From NCBI GenBank assembly GCA_025526935.1, contig JAHLKD010000065.1, positions 186,001 to 250,000 on the forward strand: 64,000 nucleotides of DNA, read 5' to 3'. The position numbers and the translations under genes are program-made. This stretch comes from Cladochytrium replicatum. Taxonomy: Eukaryota; Chytridiomycota; Chytridiomycetes; Cladochytriales; Cladochytriaceae. The notes under the pieces were generated by a model. That model was not told the DNA's origin. It did no database searches and saw nothing but the letters and a program-made list of their open reading frames with translations. Positions 1 to 11,308 of this stretch are shown here, in pieces (position 1 is the first letter of the stretch; each line of letters begins with the position of its first letter).

Positions 1-183
1 TGACTTTCAGGACGAGTTTTCCGTCGCAATGCCTGTATTTCACCAGATATCTGCACTATAATACAACATGAGTTTCTGTCTCTGCTGATCATTAACTCAC
101 CAGAAACGTACCCGCACCGGTGCTGCCACGTACAGATCCTCGACCGCCTTCTCGTAGTCCTGCCAGTTCTCAAAGTAGACCAT
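1..183 (-). CDS. SRP9: Signal recognition particle 9 kDa protein (5' part, cut by window edge)
   Basis: SRP9 pairs with SRP14 to form the Alu-domain heterodimer of the signal recognition particle, which slows translation while the ribosome is brought to the ER. The start ATG is at 183-181. Exon 1 (112-183) encodes 24 residues beginning MVYFENWQ. A 56-nt intron (56-111, GTACGT...TAG) is in phase 0. Exon 2 (1-55, open at the edge) continues with VKYRHCDGKLVLKV, which matches the family's core KYRH-x-DG motif. The N-terminal tryptophan and the spacing to KYRH are as expected for an SRP9 of about 80-90 residues. The C-terminal half lies outside the window. The gene is divergent from the CDC50-family gene that starts at 392. 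Confidence 0.85.
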
Positions 184-391
184 TTCTTATTTTGAAAAAT
201 AGCCTTTGTGAATTACCGAGTCACGTGGGCAGAGCCATCACTCAAATTAGCAGGAGGTAAACATTGGAACAGGCGGTGGGTGGGAGGGACGATCAGGGCG
301 GTTAGGTGGGAGAATGGGCATGGAGCAGACATCTAACCACACTCTCTCTTCTCCATACTGTACATGTTGTGTTTGGCAGAGTTTGCTCAGC

Positions 392-1956
392 ATGGGTTCG
401 GACGAGACAACTAAACAGCAGTCGAAGCGTCCAGCCAGTGAGTGCCTTTGCGGACATGGGCAACGGATTCTTATACTTAGAGATGTGGAATTTTCTTGCG
501 TCCTGTAGACACGGCGTTTAAGCAACAGCGGTTGAAGGCATGGCAACCGTTGCTTACTCCCAAGACCGTACTCCCAACATTCTTCGTTGTCGGCCTGATT
601 TTTATTCCTATCGGAATTGGGCTCTACATGGCTTCGAACAGCGTGAGTTTTCCCCAGACTCTATTCTTCCAAATCGACTAACCAACTCTGTAAACGACTT
701 TTAAGGTTGACCAAATTATATTCGACTACACAAACTGCCCCAAGGCCGGAACTACATTCGCCCAACCGGACAGTTCTCTCGGCAATCTGGGCCCTATCAC
801 AGAGTGGAAATACGTTCCCGAGAACAATACTTGTAGTGTCCGTTTTCTTGTTCCCAACGAATTCAAACCGCCGGTGTTTTTGTATTATCGCCTCACAAAC
901 TTTTATCAAAATCACCGTCGGTACGTGAAATCCTTTGATCAGTCTCAGCTCTCAGGTGGTATCGTGGATCCTTCAAAGCTCAATCTGGGCTGTGACCCGC
1001 TTCGAGTGCCGTCGCAGGAAGGTCTGCCTGAAACGATGAAGAATATCACACTTGGGCCTCAGGCGCAATATTACCCGTGCGGACTCGTTGCAAACTCTTT
1101 CTTTTCTGGTAATGCCCAGCTCGAGAGAAACCGTCTTTTGCTTATTTAGTTTCTTTTGAAGACTATCTGGGTGGAGATCCTTTTGAGGACAACTCTGTTC
1201 TTCAGTGTATTTCAAACCAGTCAACAAACCCCCCGACCCCGAGCGACACAGAGTACTTGTTCACCCAGGATGGCGTCGCATGGCCCTCTGACACTGAAAA
1301 ATTCAAATCCTCGTCATGGAGGGTCTTGAGGCCCACCGAGGTGCAGTCGAACTTGATCCCTCCCCCGGACTGGGTGAAAGCGTTCCCGCGCTGGCGGAAC
1401 GGATACACCGCAGACAACCTTCCCGATCTCCAGCAGTGGGAGCGCCTCCATGTGTGGATGAGGACCGCGGGATTGCCAAACTTTAGGAAGCTTTATGGGG
1501 CGAACCGGGTTGGGTCGTTGACTGCGGGAGTTTATCAGCTCGATATTGTGAACAGTAAGATTGCTAAATGTCTAAAGAAGGCGGAGTATTTAGTTTTCCA
1601 CCGATTAATTGCAGACTTTGATGTTGCTCGATTCAGTGGAACGAAATCTATTGTGATCTCGACTGTTTCGGCTATTGGTGGGAAGAATCCGTTCCTTGGT
1701 ATTGCCTACATCGTCGTCGGTGTTGTTTGCTGGCTCTTGGGTATTATCTTTTTGATCCGTCAGATGGTCAAGCCAAGGTATTACTTAGCTGAAAATGTCC
1801 TTAATCCGGCACAGCCTGATTACTTCTCCCGTTAGAAAACTTGGTGACCACACATACTTGTCATGGAACCAACCCCAACCGGGGCAGCGACAGGACGGCG
1901 CTCAAAGCAGCGCTACTTCTGGTGGAGATAACATGCGGCAACGAACTGGCTACTAG
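392..1956 (+). CDS. CDC50: CDC50/LEM3-family subunit of a P4-ATPase lipid flippase
   Basis: CDC50/LEM3 proteins are the beta subunits of P4-ATPases. They help the flippase leave the ER and take part in phospholipid transport at Golgi, endosomes and plasma membrane. Six exons keep frame: 392-437, 509-642, 706-1108, 1162-1554, 1615-1777 and 1836-1956, giving 419 residues. Family signatures include [14 protein letters not shown] before the first membrane segment (about residues 35-57), FDYTNCPK at the start of the lumenal domain, [11 protein letters not shown], and [19 protein letters not shown] before the second membrane segment. The cytosolic tail [10 protein letters not shown] is typical. Lumenal N-x-S/T sites and paired cysteines are visible. 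The short ATG exon was chosen because only it restores NTAFKQQ through splicing. Introns are 53-71 nt. Which paralogue (Cdc50, Lem3 or Crf1) cannot be told. Confidence 0.93.
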
Positions 1957-2108
1957 CCTTGTTGACCCCGAGAAGTTTATCAGTGTATGGGGACGTTTCA
2001 GGGGGTTGTCAAATTTTTCAATTGTGGTTTCCAAGATTTTTCACCTTGAACTTCTTTACGCCTAATCAGAGTCATTTAGTGCATATTGTTTTGTGGATGT
2101 CCATATGA

Positions 2109-3240
2109 TTGTTTTGGGGATGTTTTGCATACCAAATGCCTGCAGAACTCAAGCCGGCCACTCTCCCAGTCCAAATCTTTGACCATATCCTCGTCACCCT
2201 CGCAGAATGGGCAAGATTTCTGCAACTCGCATTCAAAATCGCAGCCCTTTTCCGTCGAATTCGTGTCCAACCGGTTCTAGTTCACATGGTGTTATCCCTT
2301 GACGATGCAAGTGCAAATGACTACATCCACATTCCCACCGTTCTATCTTAATCACCTCCACAATTTTTCTGAAATCCCGACAACGTATTCCGACTTGGAC
2401 CCACCGTGCTATAGAGGAAGCTTTAAAGAACAACCGCATTAACGTGCTCGGGTGGTGAAAATCGAGTGGGCTGGAGGGACCTCGCGAGTGTGCGATTATC
2501 CTGTTGCGAACTGCCACTTTGAAAAGCGCTGAGGTGGTGGGGTTCAAAAGGAGTCTGCAGCCAAAGTTCAAACCCGTGGATGATGTTTTTCGTCGCAAGC
2601 AGGTATGGTCACGCCGAAATAGTGGAGTGGATCAATCGGAAAGCGGAGCCGAGTTCAACTACCTTGAAGTCTCGATTGACTTCTCCATTGGGAACGGCAC
2701 CTGGATGTTCGGGGATGGTGAAGACACAGCCGGCTGGTGCTCTCGATCAGTTCATTTGCGACGCAGAATGCAACTGCGAATGGATACATTCATTTTCTCG
2801 AGTGGCTAAAAGAGATCGGTGCACCAGTGTGAGTGGCCACATGCCAGTTTGGACGCCGCGAGCAACGCCAGACATATCCACGTGCTTGAATGGCGGAAGG
2901 ACAGTGGAGTGCAGCTGAAGTGAGAGACCTCGACTGTGGACGATGCGAGCAAGTGCGGGTCCGTCGATGTGCTTGAGTGGTGGAAGGATAGTTGGCATAT
3001 CTATACCGAATCGTCAATCGACGAAGTAAGAAAGAATGGGCTTGTTGATGTTTTGCAGCAGTGGAAGACAAGCGGTTTGGGAATGACCTGGACTTCCCGA
3101 GCAATGGACTTCGAGTAAACAGAAGGTGTTGGGAACGACCACCCCATCATCCGCAATCTTTGCGGCCGGCCGACAGAGGAGTCGATCAACTGGCGGAACG
3201 CTGCGACCAAAGCACATTTCAGAATACAATATTTTTAAAT
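2109..3240 (+). pseudogene. Decayed ankyrin-repeat gene of the chytrid-expanded type
   Basis: No frame stays open, but fragments of one protein family recur in order. An N-terminal helix resembling LPVQIFDHIL-type starts lies near 2140. Degenerate ankyrin units follow, such as ASRYGHAEIVEW (near 2590), ASKCGSVDVLEWWKDS (near 2945) and NGLVDVLQQWKTSGLG (near 3035). The 2865-3118 stretch reads in one frame as about three repeats, interrupted by a TGA near 2921 and ended by a TAA after AMDFE. Other parts need frame changes. Ankyrin repeats of the 'A-x-x-x-G-H-x-x-V-L-E-W-W' kind occur in large families in chytrid genomes (general knowledge). I infer a dead copy; the exact ends are approximate. 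Confidence 0.6.
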
Positions 3241-3296
3241 AGAGACTAAGAGACTAATTAGTATTAATAACGCAGAAAGTTAATACTTTCACAATT

Positions 3297-4059
3297 GTGT
3301 TTACCGCATCCATATCAGGGACACGAACCAGCGGCACCATATGCTTTGGAGAGCAATTCACAGCAGGCAAGGAAGATGAAGCAAATGACCTTATTCGGGA
3401 CACCATCAACAGGAGCAGCGCCTCAGTTGTATCAAAATCGTCGTCATGCAACAGCGTGTCTTCTTCAAGGTCTCGCGCCGACCCAGTTCTGGCCATCAAA
3501 ACAGAGTTCGTCGAGATGATTGCGGCGGGCACAAAAAGGCACACGAGGTCCGCAAATACAGGTTAGCTGAAGCGAAGCGACTTTGGCTTTACGAAACTGA
3601 GGGACGAAGATGATCAGGTTGGTTCATTGAGAAACTATTGTACTCTAATTTTGTTCTCTGACTTATCCGGTCGCCAGATACGTGATGGAAACGACGGAAC
3701 CAAGAACCCCTGGTCAGATATGTGATTCCAGCGGGTTAGTTTCATCGCGAAATAATTTCGTTCACCTTGTCTGATATCGTTTATTGTTGGTCAGGATTGG
3801 AAATGACGACTTTGATGCCGGAAGGAGAGAGTCCAAATATGGTTACCCAGTTCTCCAGCTCTACCACTCGCGGATCTCAAAAACTACGGTGTATCTGCTC
3901 CACAAGGCTTCGTTTACGCATCTTATCAGCTTGTGCAACAGTGCGACATCACACGGCCAGAGATTGCCGAGCTGGTTGCGCTGCGTGGATCAGGAGAAGC
4001 TTGTTGAGCAAGTTACTGCCTTAGCCATACCCCTCCTGTGTATTGGAACATCCACATAG
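3297..4059 (+). pseudogene. Unassigned gene remnant, in-frame stop in first exon
   Basis: Three segments join in phase through canonical splice sites. The first is an open frame from 3297 through a serine-rich stretch to a TAG at about 3564-3566, continuing in the same frame through FGFTKLRDEDDQ to a GT near 3619. The second runs from about 3678 (after GTCGCCAG) to a GT near 3721 and reads IRDGNDGTKNPWSD. The third runs from about 3795 to 4059 and reads IGNDDFDAGRRESKYGYP then LYHSRISKTTVYLLHK. The consistent phases suggest a former gene. The TAG breaks it unless a further intron removes it. I recognise no domain. Confidence 0.3.
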
Positions 4060-4417
4060 TCATAAGTGTACATTTCTCGTTAAATCTGAGAGAATAGCAG
4101 TTACTCATTAAAGTGTCTTACGATATTAAAAGAAGGGAAGATCGTCTGCATTCTGGGAGAGATGTGATGGAAAGAAAGCGTCCTCAGCAACGGAGTGAAC
4201 ATAAATTGATGATTAAAAGCGTGAATCCGTTAAATGTGGCGAAAATGATGGTAAACCCAGCTGGATTGCAAAGCATGTCTGCTAGAAGGCACTTTCATCC
4301 TTCAGCAACTATGGGACCAAACTTCCCATGGAAACTCGATGCACGTTGTCGATCGAGTAAGGTCGAAAGAATTTTCTGGGCTCTTTGAGCCATGGCTCGA
4401 CCATCCTGTACATAACT
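4060..4417. other. Intergenic, no feature recognised
   Basis: A 91-codon open frame (4113-4388, +) has no family likeness, no splice partners and no supporting context. It is treated as chance. Nothing else could be supported here. Confidence 0.5.
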
Positions 4418-5411
4418 TCAACGTGCTTGCCTACGTCCCTCAATTTTTTTGATACGAAAGAAGATACTTCGTACCAACTTCACACATATACTTATACGCT
4501 CCTGCTTTGACCTAAAGAGATTTCGAAAGCTTTGAGCCGCTCTAGTCGACGATGAGTGGAGCGGAGCGTACAAGACGACAGGTGGATGTTCGGAGTTTAT
4601 TCCAATCTCTCGTACCAGGCGGGCAAATGGTCGATGAAGCACCCGCTCCTGGTAAAACCCGGCATAGTCCGAACCGGTTACTCGAACGTGGATGGGTCCG
4701 TCATCGCCGCTATTATTTTCGGCAAGGACAAGCGCACGGATCAAGTTTCGAAGCGGTGTGTTGTACTCCAGTTTCCCAACTTGTTCAGGGTCATTGGTGT
4801 CAATCGTGTATGGCCCATGATCGGGGCACACGAACGTGATGATTTTTGTGTCGTCGTCAAATGTTGTCCGTAAGCCGTAAATATCTGCCCTTCAGCATGC
4901 TGACTGATCAGAGTCACCACCGACTCGTCCCGGACACGTTGTTCTTCTGGCCAGCTTTTTCGTCTCTGGTGACAGCTCACTTCCCAACCAGTCTCTGTTC
5001 CTCAAAACAGCCCTAACAATTTTTCGGCACCGCGGGCAATCGGTTGAACGTCGACTGGTTCTGCACGACATATGAGATTCTAGAGAGATTTCAAAAACGT
5101 TCCACAAGCTCGAAATAGTCTGGAACAAACTGCTGCATATATCCCGTGTGCCTCTGTGAGACTTGGAATATGACTCCCTCGGCGTATTTCACAGTTTTGT
5201 GCGGGGTCGAAGTGGTGCTTGTGGTGATGCCAGAATAGCGGATCACGGCAGAAGTATATTCTTTCTTGTAAACGTAGCTTGCTGCTCCGAGGGGGATACG
5301 CACCTCCCCATCATGAACAAAGCAAAGCCGTTGACCTGTGTTCATGATACTGTGACAAGATCTACGAGCAGAAAACAAATTTTCGTTTTGACCCAGAAAC
5401 TTGGAAAACAT
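4418..5411 (-). CDS. Hypothetical protein with a CPRC motif, three exons
   Basis: I do not recognise the family. Three exons join in phase with GT-AG introns: 5131-5411, 4981-5060 and 4418-4884 (introns of 70 and 96 nt, donors GTTTGT and GTGAGC), giving about 275 residues. Exon 1 includes GQRLCFVHDGEVRIPLG; an internal ATG (MNTGQRLCF) is an alternative start. Exon 2 carries CPRCRKIVRAVL. Exon 3 has CPDHGPYTIDTND and a basic tail. The CxxC plus later C/H residues might bind zinc, but this is a guess. No signal peptide or membrane segment is evident. The phase agreement over three exons argues for a real gene; function unknown. Confidence 0.5.
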
Positions 5412-6080
5412 CAACACCTACTTTGATAGCACGATGATAAATAGATAAATAGCGAATACATGGCCCTCTCAATGATTTGGAAAAGAACTCTGTGTTCTTG
5501 CAAGAGAATTCATGATCCAGCAAATTCAAATAATTGTGATTTCAGAACAAATCAGTGGCAGAGCGAGAGCCGACCACTTTTATACCCCTCGGATACAGCG
5601 GGAGTGAGAAGAGTGTGCTGGACTACCAGTTAAAATTGATTGTGCAACGAAAGTGAAAAAGTGAGGTTAACTTTCCAATAACTGCGTGGACACGCTGATT
5701 CCTTAGTCAATCCTTCAAAACCAACGTTTATCTAAACTGATTGCGGTGCTCAATTTTCTTGTTCTGCGACTTAGACGGACTTGCTGTTCAATCAATCATC
5801 CAAACTTGAAAAACAACAAAAGTCAGCATTTCGAATCTGCCAAATCTCTTTTTTCAAGCAGTGAAAAGTACACGCGTCAAAGTACATCGTCAACAAATAT
5901 CAGAACCCCAAATGTGCGGACGTGGCGTTGTTGTAGGTGGCAATAATGATGATCAGCAAAAATAAAGACTTATTCCTAATCGTCGGATCATCGGCAGGGT
6001 TTTCTTCGCGAATCGCGGTATAACGCTGTACGAAATCGCAAATCGCGAAACTAGGCCAGTTGGAAATTCTCAGACCGGCA
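5412..6080. other. Intergenic region between divergent genes
   Basis: AT-rich sequence upstream of both the CPRC gene (-) and the hydrolase-phosphatase fusion (+). It should hold both promoters. No element, repeat or RNA gene could be recognised. Confidence 0.5.
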
Positions 6081-8104
6081 ATGTCAATTAAGATAGAACT
6101 TCACAACTCGAAAAATGAGAACCTCGTTGGACGATTTGAGCTTCGCGGTGAGCATGCCTCCGCCATTGGCCTCACTGACGAACGAAACGTGTCGTCACTC
6201 GTCCTCGGGCCTACCGGTGCAGTCATCGAGCGTCCCGTCGGCGTAGCAACCGAAGCTGTCGATGATGTATTGCAAGGGCGTGGGAGGCCCGTCGTTCTGA
6301 TTATGCATGGTTACTGGGGCCACAAAGACTATCTTTACCAGCGTAAACTCGCGAAAGCACTCGATATTCCGTCTTTCCGTTTCGATTTCAGAGGAAATGG
6401 AGAAAGCACATTCCCTGATCGGACGGACGACAATTATCGGTATCTACCCGTAGGTGAAAGAAGTTCAAGTGTTAAAGGTCATACAAAATTTTGTTTGTTT
6501 CAGGATGAAGTTGAAGACCTGGATCTGGTGATCGATGTTTTGATCCGTCTGGGATGGAGGATCCTTGCTTTAGTGTCACATTCTCGTGCTGTTAACGTGG
6601 CCCTGCGATCAATATTTCGCTGCCCACACATCTGCAGATTTGTGGTGAATGTTTCTGGCCGCTACACTTCGTTTTCAGGGTACATGGAAAAGTACCCCGG
6701 GATACGAGACATCATCAAAGAAAGGGTACTGGTGAGAACAAGGACGTGTTGGGCGTGAATGAAGTTTTTCCCTCTAGGGCTACTATGAGAAAACGGATAC
6801 GTTGAAAAACGGAATGTCGAGAACCCAGAGGTTTACGAAGCAGACTCTCAAGATTTGGGAAGAATGGGATCATTTTCTTCCACGCCATCGTATGTGTGAC
6901 AGAATTCAAAAACTGAGGAAACTCATTAACAAAATTGAACTACTGCGGTGTCCAGTACCAACGATTCCGAGATCTCTTCCTGTCCTTACTATCCACGGCA
7001 CAGCCGACGATGTATGGATGTCGTATCCTTTTCTGTTATCGCTAACCTCTCATTCCATGCAGGTCGTACCTGTCAGCGACGCAGCCGAGTTCTCCAATCG
7101 CATAGCAAATCACACCCTCCGTCTGATCACGGGTGCAAACCACCTCTTCCTCGGTGAGCACGCAGTTCAAGTAGTTGACGCCATCACAAGCTGGTTAAGA
7201 GATCAGACTACAAGCATGGGTTCATTCTACAAAGCTCACCGTTTAACCCCACATCCATATGGAATGGATCAGCCCCTGTTTGGGAAGCGGGATGATGTGA
7301 GCGGGTTCGGGTTGAATATGGTCGAGGGGGTGCTTAACATTCGGGATATCGGGAGATATCCTGTTCGAGACGGGCGTATCGTCAGAGGGGAGATGCTGTA
7401 CCACTGTGGAAGGTGAGAATAAGAAAGTATATGCTTGTCACATGCTGATGTACTTCCCAGCCTCGATGCAATCACAGAAGTTGGGAAGAGACAGCTCGCT
7501 TCCCTGGGTGTAATGCAGATTTTGGATCTTCGTAGGATAGACGAACCCGAATGTATATGTATCCCACACGTCGATCTCGTCGAGCTAGTTACGTTTCCGA
7601 GAGTACTACAGCATGAACTTGGTACACATACTCGCACATATCTTTCTTTTTAATAAGCATTATTGACAATCCGATTCGAAAGATCACAAGGAAGCATTCA
7701 TGATGATCTGTGAGATTGGAAGTCAGACCTTCGCGACTCTTCTACGTCACTTGCTCAGTTCAAGAACACCCACGCTGATCCACTGCCGATCGGGAACCGA
7801 TTATACGAGTATCTTCGCGGCACTCCTCCAAAGATTTCTTGAAGTTGACGATGATCTTATCCTCCGAGACTTTCACCTTTCTGAAGAGCTAAACTCCTCG
7901 TCGATGAAGGAAATGCAAAGTGGAGGAGTGACGGATGACACGACCAATGGGGAGCGCGTTTCAACTTCGCGAGCAGATGCGATGCAGACATTCTTCAGCA
8001 GCTTTTCAGCACGCTATGGTTACGTAGCAGATTACCTCCAGTTTTCTTTGGGACTATCGAGCAACGAACTACAGCGGTTGAAAGACCTGCTATTGACCAA
8101 TTGA
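6081..8104 (+). CDS. Fusion of an alpha/beta hydrolase with a degenerate tyrosine-phosphatase domain
   Basis: Six exons (6081-6449, 6504-6731, 6778-7011, 7063-7412, 7461-7621, 7683-8104) give about 587 residues. The N-terminal half is a serine-hydrolase fold: HGYWGHKDY (oxyanion region), FDFRGNGES, a nucleophile elbow reading SHSRA instead of GxSxG, HGTADDVVPV (acid) and GANHLF (base). The C-terminal half resembles the Y_phosphatase3 (PF13350) group: NIRDIGRYPVRDGRIVRG, then LGVMQILDLRR, then the P-loop HCRSGTDYT at about residue 480. The family consensus is HCxAGKDRTG. The cysteine is kept, but the catalytic arginine position is tyrosine and the lysine is threonine, so phosphatase activity is doubtful. 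The donor of exon 2 is ambiguous (6725 or 6731), both in phase. No signal peptide, so probably cytosolic. Its stop lies 25 bp from that of the convergent GH85 gene. Confidence 0.82.
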
Positions 8105-8129
8105 CGGTTCAAATGTATCTTCGGACAAA

Positions 8130-11100
8130 TTACAATGTGAACAGTCCAGTGCACACATCCCCAGTCTTCAGTCCCAGCTCATCGTACCCCACTGCTTCCA
8201 CTCTAACCCCTCCATCCCCGACCTTCTCCCTGCTCACCCCAAATCTATACCGTTCCACATACGCTGTCCCAACCCAATCTCCGCCCACATACATCTCCCA
8301 AAATGCCGTCTGCAAGCTTCCAGAGCTTGATGTATCATCATGGGGCCATATAGCCGTGGCATAGCACAAGGTCGATTCGGTCTCTGGTGTTGGCGGCACT
8401 CTGAAAACATCAGAGAACGCCATAGACCGAAGACGAGCTGGATGACCCGACGGATCGAGGTTGGAGATCCGTACTGCGCCAATGGATAACTGAACCGTGC
8501 TTCCCGACGTCTCAGGTTCGTTCTTGTCAATGAACGATTGTTCTGTGAGGCCCCTACCACCCTCATACAACGAATCGTCTGGCGAAAACACACGAATAGT
8601 GTCGGAACCATCTGTTTTGCCCTCGTTTCGATTCGCAACCACGATTCCAAGCTTGACAAGAGCAACCTCGGAGCTTTGGGTACCCGTGCTCAGCAACGGC
8701 AGCAGCTCCACATCCAAGGTTGACCATCCTGTCTCTAACACTCCCACCGTATTCTCAGAGAATACCATGAACCGCTCAGTGTGCACCTTCCGTACTACAA
8801 AGACAAACGATACACCAACCATTACGTTTGCGTCAGTGCGGTAGACGACCCTCAGGTGGGTATTGACAGTCACATCCACGCAGAGTTCCAAAAGCTCTAT
8901 TTCGACTGCAGAGTTATTTCCGTTGGGACGTTGTTTGAGTGTGATACCGACAATGGAGGAGCTGTGATGAGCTGGCTCGGATGTAACGACATCTACTTTT
9001 GTGGCACGGAGGCCGACATGCTTTTCGAGATGGGAAACACGGGAGAATCGCCCGGTGGTGGTATCTAGAGTGCGGTAGTGTCGATGGGACGCATTGAGAT
9101 ACGTTGGTTGGATGTTTTGGCGACCAATGTGCGACCAAGGGCTACTGCTGACCAGCTATAAGTTCATGATGAGCCTGGCAAACTTGGATAATTGGGGGTC
9201 TATGTGGCTCACCTTCCCGTCGATGTAGTATCCTGCACCAAACCCTCGGTCGAAATTGGTAAAAAACCATTCGTTGGGCGAGAGGCTGGCTTCGTCGTAT
9301 TTGGAATCTCCACCGGCGGCACGGCGTGGTGCCACATTGGACGAAACTGCACCAATATCTGGCCACGAGGTTAAAAACATTCCTTGTCCATCCGGTTATT
9401 GCTTACCAGTGCCATCCACGCCAGTTTGGTCTTTGATCCACTCTAAAGGTCGTCCCACACCACGGTCCCCCTCGCCCGCTCTGTGCGCAGGGTCAACCCA
9501 GAACCGACGATCCATATTGTCGAACGTCGTGGGGTATTGCTGAGGAGAGTCCTGTGCCCGTTCGTAAGTCCATGATTGAGCGAATAGGGCTGCATTTGCT
9601 TTTGCTTTTCGGATGACTCGGTGGGCCTGTTTCAAAAAGTAGTCGTCAACTACCGGGTAACGAAATCAGACATGGCCTCACCTTGTGACAATTGAAGCCT
9701 CCGCCGCCGAAAGTGCCGCGACCAAACACGTCCGTACCGACCCAAACTCTTCTTGAAGCAGGCTAATCACGCAGTAAAATTACAATAATGCAGTCACACG
9801 AAGGAAATCACTCACCGGACCACTTCTGGGCTCATTTGTCTCTGTAAACCACGAACCCTCCCCAACAACATGCTCGACCTCCGCCTCTCTCGCAACAAAC
9901 TCCCTCCACAACCGCTCTCGAATCCTCTGTTCTCTCTCCCGTTTCTCCACCTCGCTCTCCCCGAGCTTCGGTCTCTCCCTTTCGATAACCTCGGGCGGGA
10001 CTTCTCTCTTCTGCCTTTCCATGATATCCCTCCTCACAGCCTCTCTCGCGTCGTGCCAACTCAGCGCGTTCTGGACGCTCATGATCCGCCGCGTGGTTGG
10101 GTTCAGCTGCACCCCATCGATCGCGCGACGCGCGAGGGTCACTGATGCCTGTGGGTACTCTTCTGCCCAGCCGTAGTTAAGGAAAATCCCGTCTGTCACG
10201 AGGAGGAAAGGGAGGTTGTGGTCGGAAACGCGGTTTTGCCAGCGCAAGTCGCCCGATACGGTCACCGAGTCGTACCATAGCACGAGTGAGTTTGGAATGC
10301 GCTCGTGCATCTTATCGGTGATGTAGCGGAGGAACCAGAGCATGTTTGATGCGTCGACGGCTAAGGAGAAGATAACATTGTTAACTGGTTAGGGATTTTT
10401 GATCTTTGTTGGGATATCTTTCCTACATGTTTTGAAGTCGTGCTCGATGTTGAAGAACCATCCATCGAACTTGAAGTACTCTGCGATTTCAACTGATACC
10501 ACAATTTAGGGAAAGCAGAAATTTGAGTTATGAGACCTGCTGGTTTGACAAGCGGGCATACCGAGCTTGTTGGCAAAGTATGGGTTGAACTGCCCCTCGA
10601 AACGCTCGTTATCAGAGAATCCCGGTTTGGTGGGATCGAAGTCTTTCCCGTACAACAGCTTAAGTGTGTCAGGCCTACCATCGTCCCACTCCGAGATATA
10701 GGTGCCAATCATCTTCACGCCATTTCGATGCGATGCATTGGTCCATGCGGCGGGAGGTATTGTGAGTCGAGCATGGCTGAAGTCTAAAAAAGATGAACAT
10801 AGAATCTCCAACAGGATTCCTCTCGCTGATCTTACAAATGAAGATATCGACGTGGTGGAAATAGCGCAATGTGTAGATCTGTTTTCCATCGTTGTTACCT
10901 TGGATCAAGGCATCTTCTTTATACACTATTCATCAGGAAGCTTTTCAGTAGGGCACTTGTGCACACAATAATGATCGAGCGATCCTCACCAGCACCGCCA
11001 TTGTCATGGCAGGCGAGCATTTCCATCTTATCTTCGTGTCTGGTGCTGTGCAATGCATTCAACGATGGTCGGCGGCGAAGGGGAACAGTCGACACATTGA

Positions 11101-11185
11101 AAGGGTCACTTCCAGGGCACCAGTCCGCAATTGCTTGAACTGAGGAGAGAGGAACGCTTCGTGGTACTTTCGGATCGTCTGGCAT
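8130..11185 (-). CDS. ENGASE: Cytosolic endo-beta-N-acetylglucosaminidase, GH85
   Basis: GH85 enzymes cut the chitobiose core of N-glycans, releasing free oligosaccharides from misfolded glycoproteins. Nine in-phase exons: 10990-11185, 10836-10925, 10562-10783, 10427-10492, 9816-10360, 9682-9762, 9407-9626, 9213-9358 and 8130-9155, giving about 863 residues. Motifs in order: PGSDPFNVSTVPLR, CHDNGGA, VDIFIYFSHARLTIPP, GVKMIGTYISEWD, and FDGWFFNIEHD with the catalytic N-x-E (about residues 181-183). LVLWYDSVTVSGDLRWQN and DGIFLNYGW follow, then VGTDVFGRGTFGGGGFN. A beta-rich C-terminal region follows PWSHIGRQNIQPTYL. No signal peptide is visible, which fits the cytosolic form. Exon 5 has a highly charged Glu/Arg insertion. 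All catalytic motifs are intact. Confidence 0.93.
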
Positions 11186-11308
11186 ATTATTTTACGTTAT
11201 GTTTGTATGTTTGTGGACTTTGCCGACGCCACTTTGCTCAACGAATGTGTTAAAACGCACAACTTCGTTTGGAGAGTGTGTACAATATATATTTTGGATT
11301 TTGAGTGT

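Noticed and set aside
4113-4388. 91-codon plus-strand open frame
   Set aside because: No domain, no context, ordinary chance length for this base composition.
8497-8844. 115-codon plus-strand frame
   Set aside because: Antisense to the last GH85 exon, which continues the conserved enzyme in frame.
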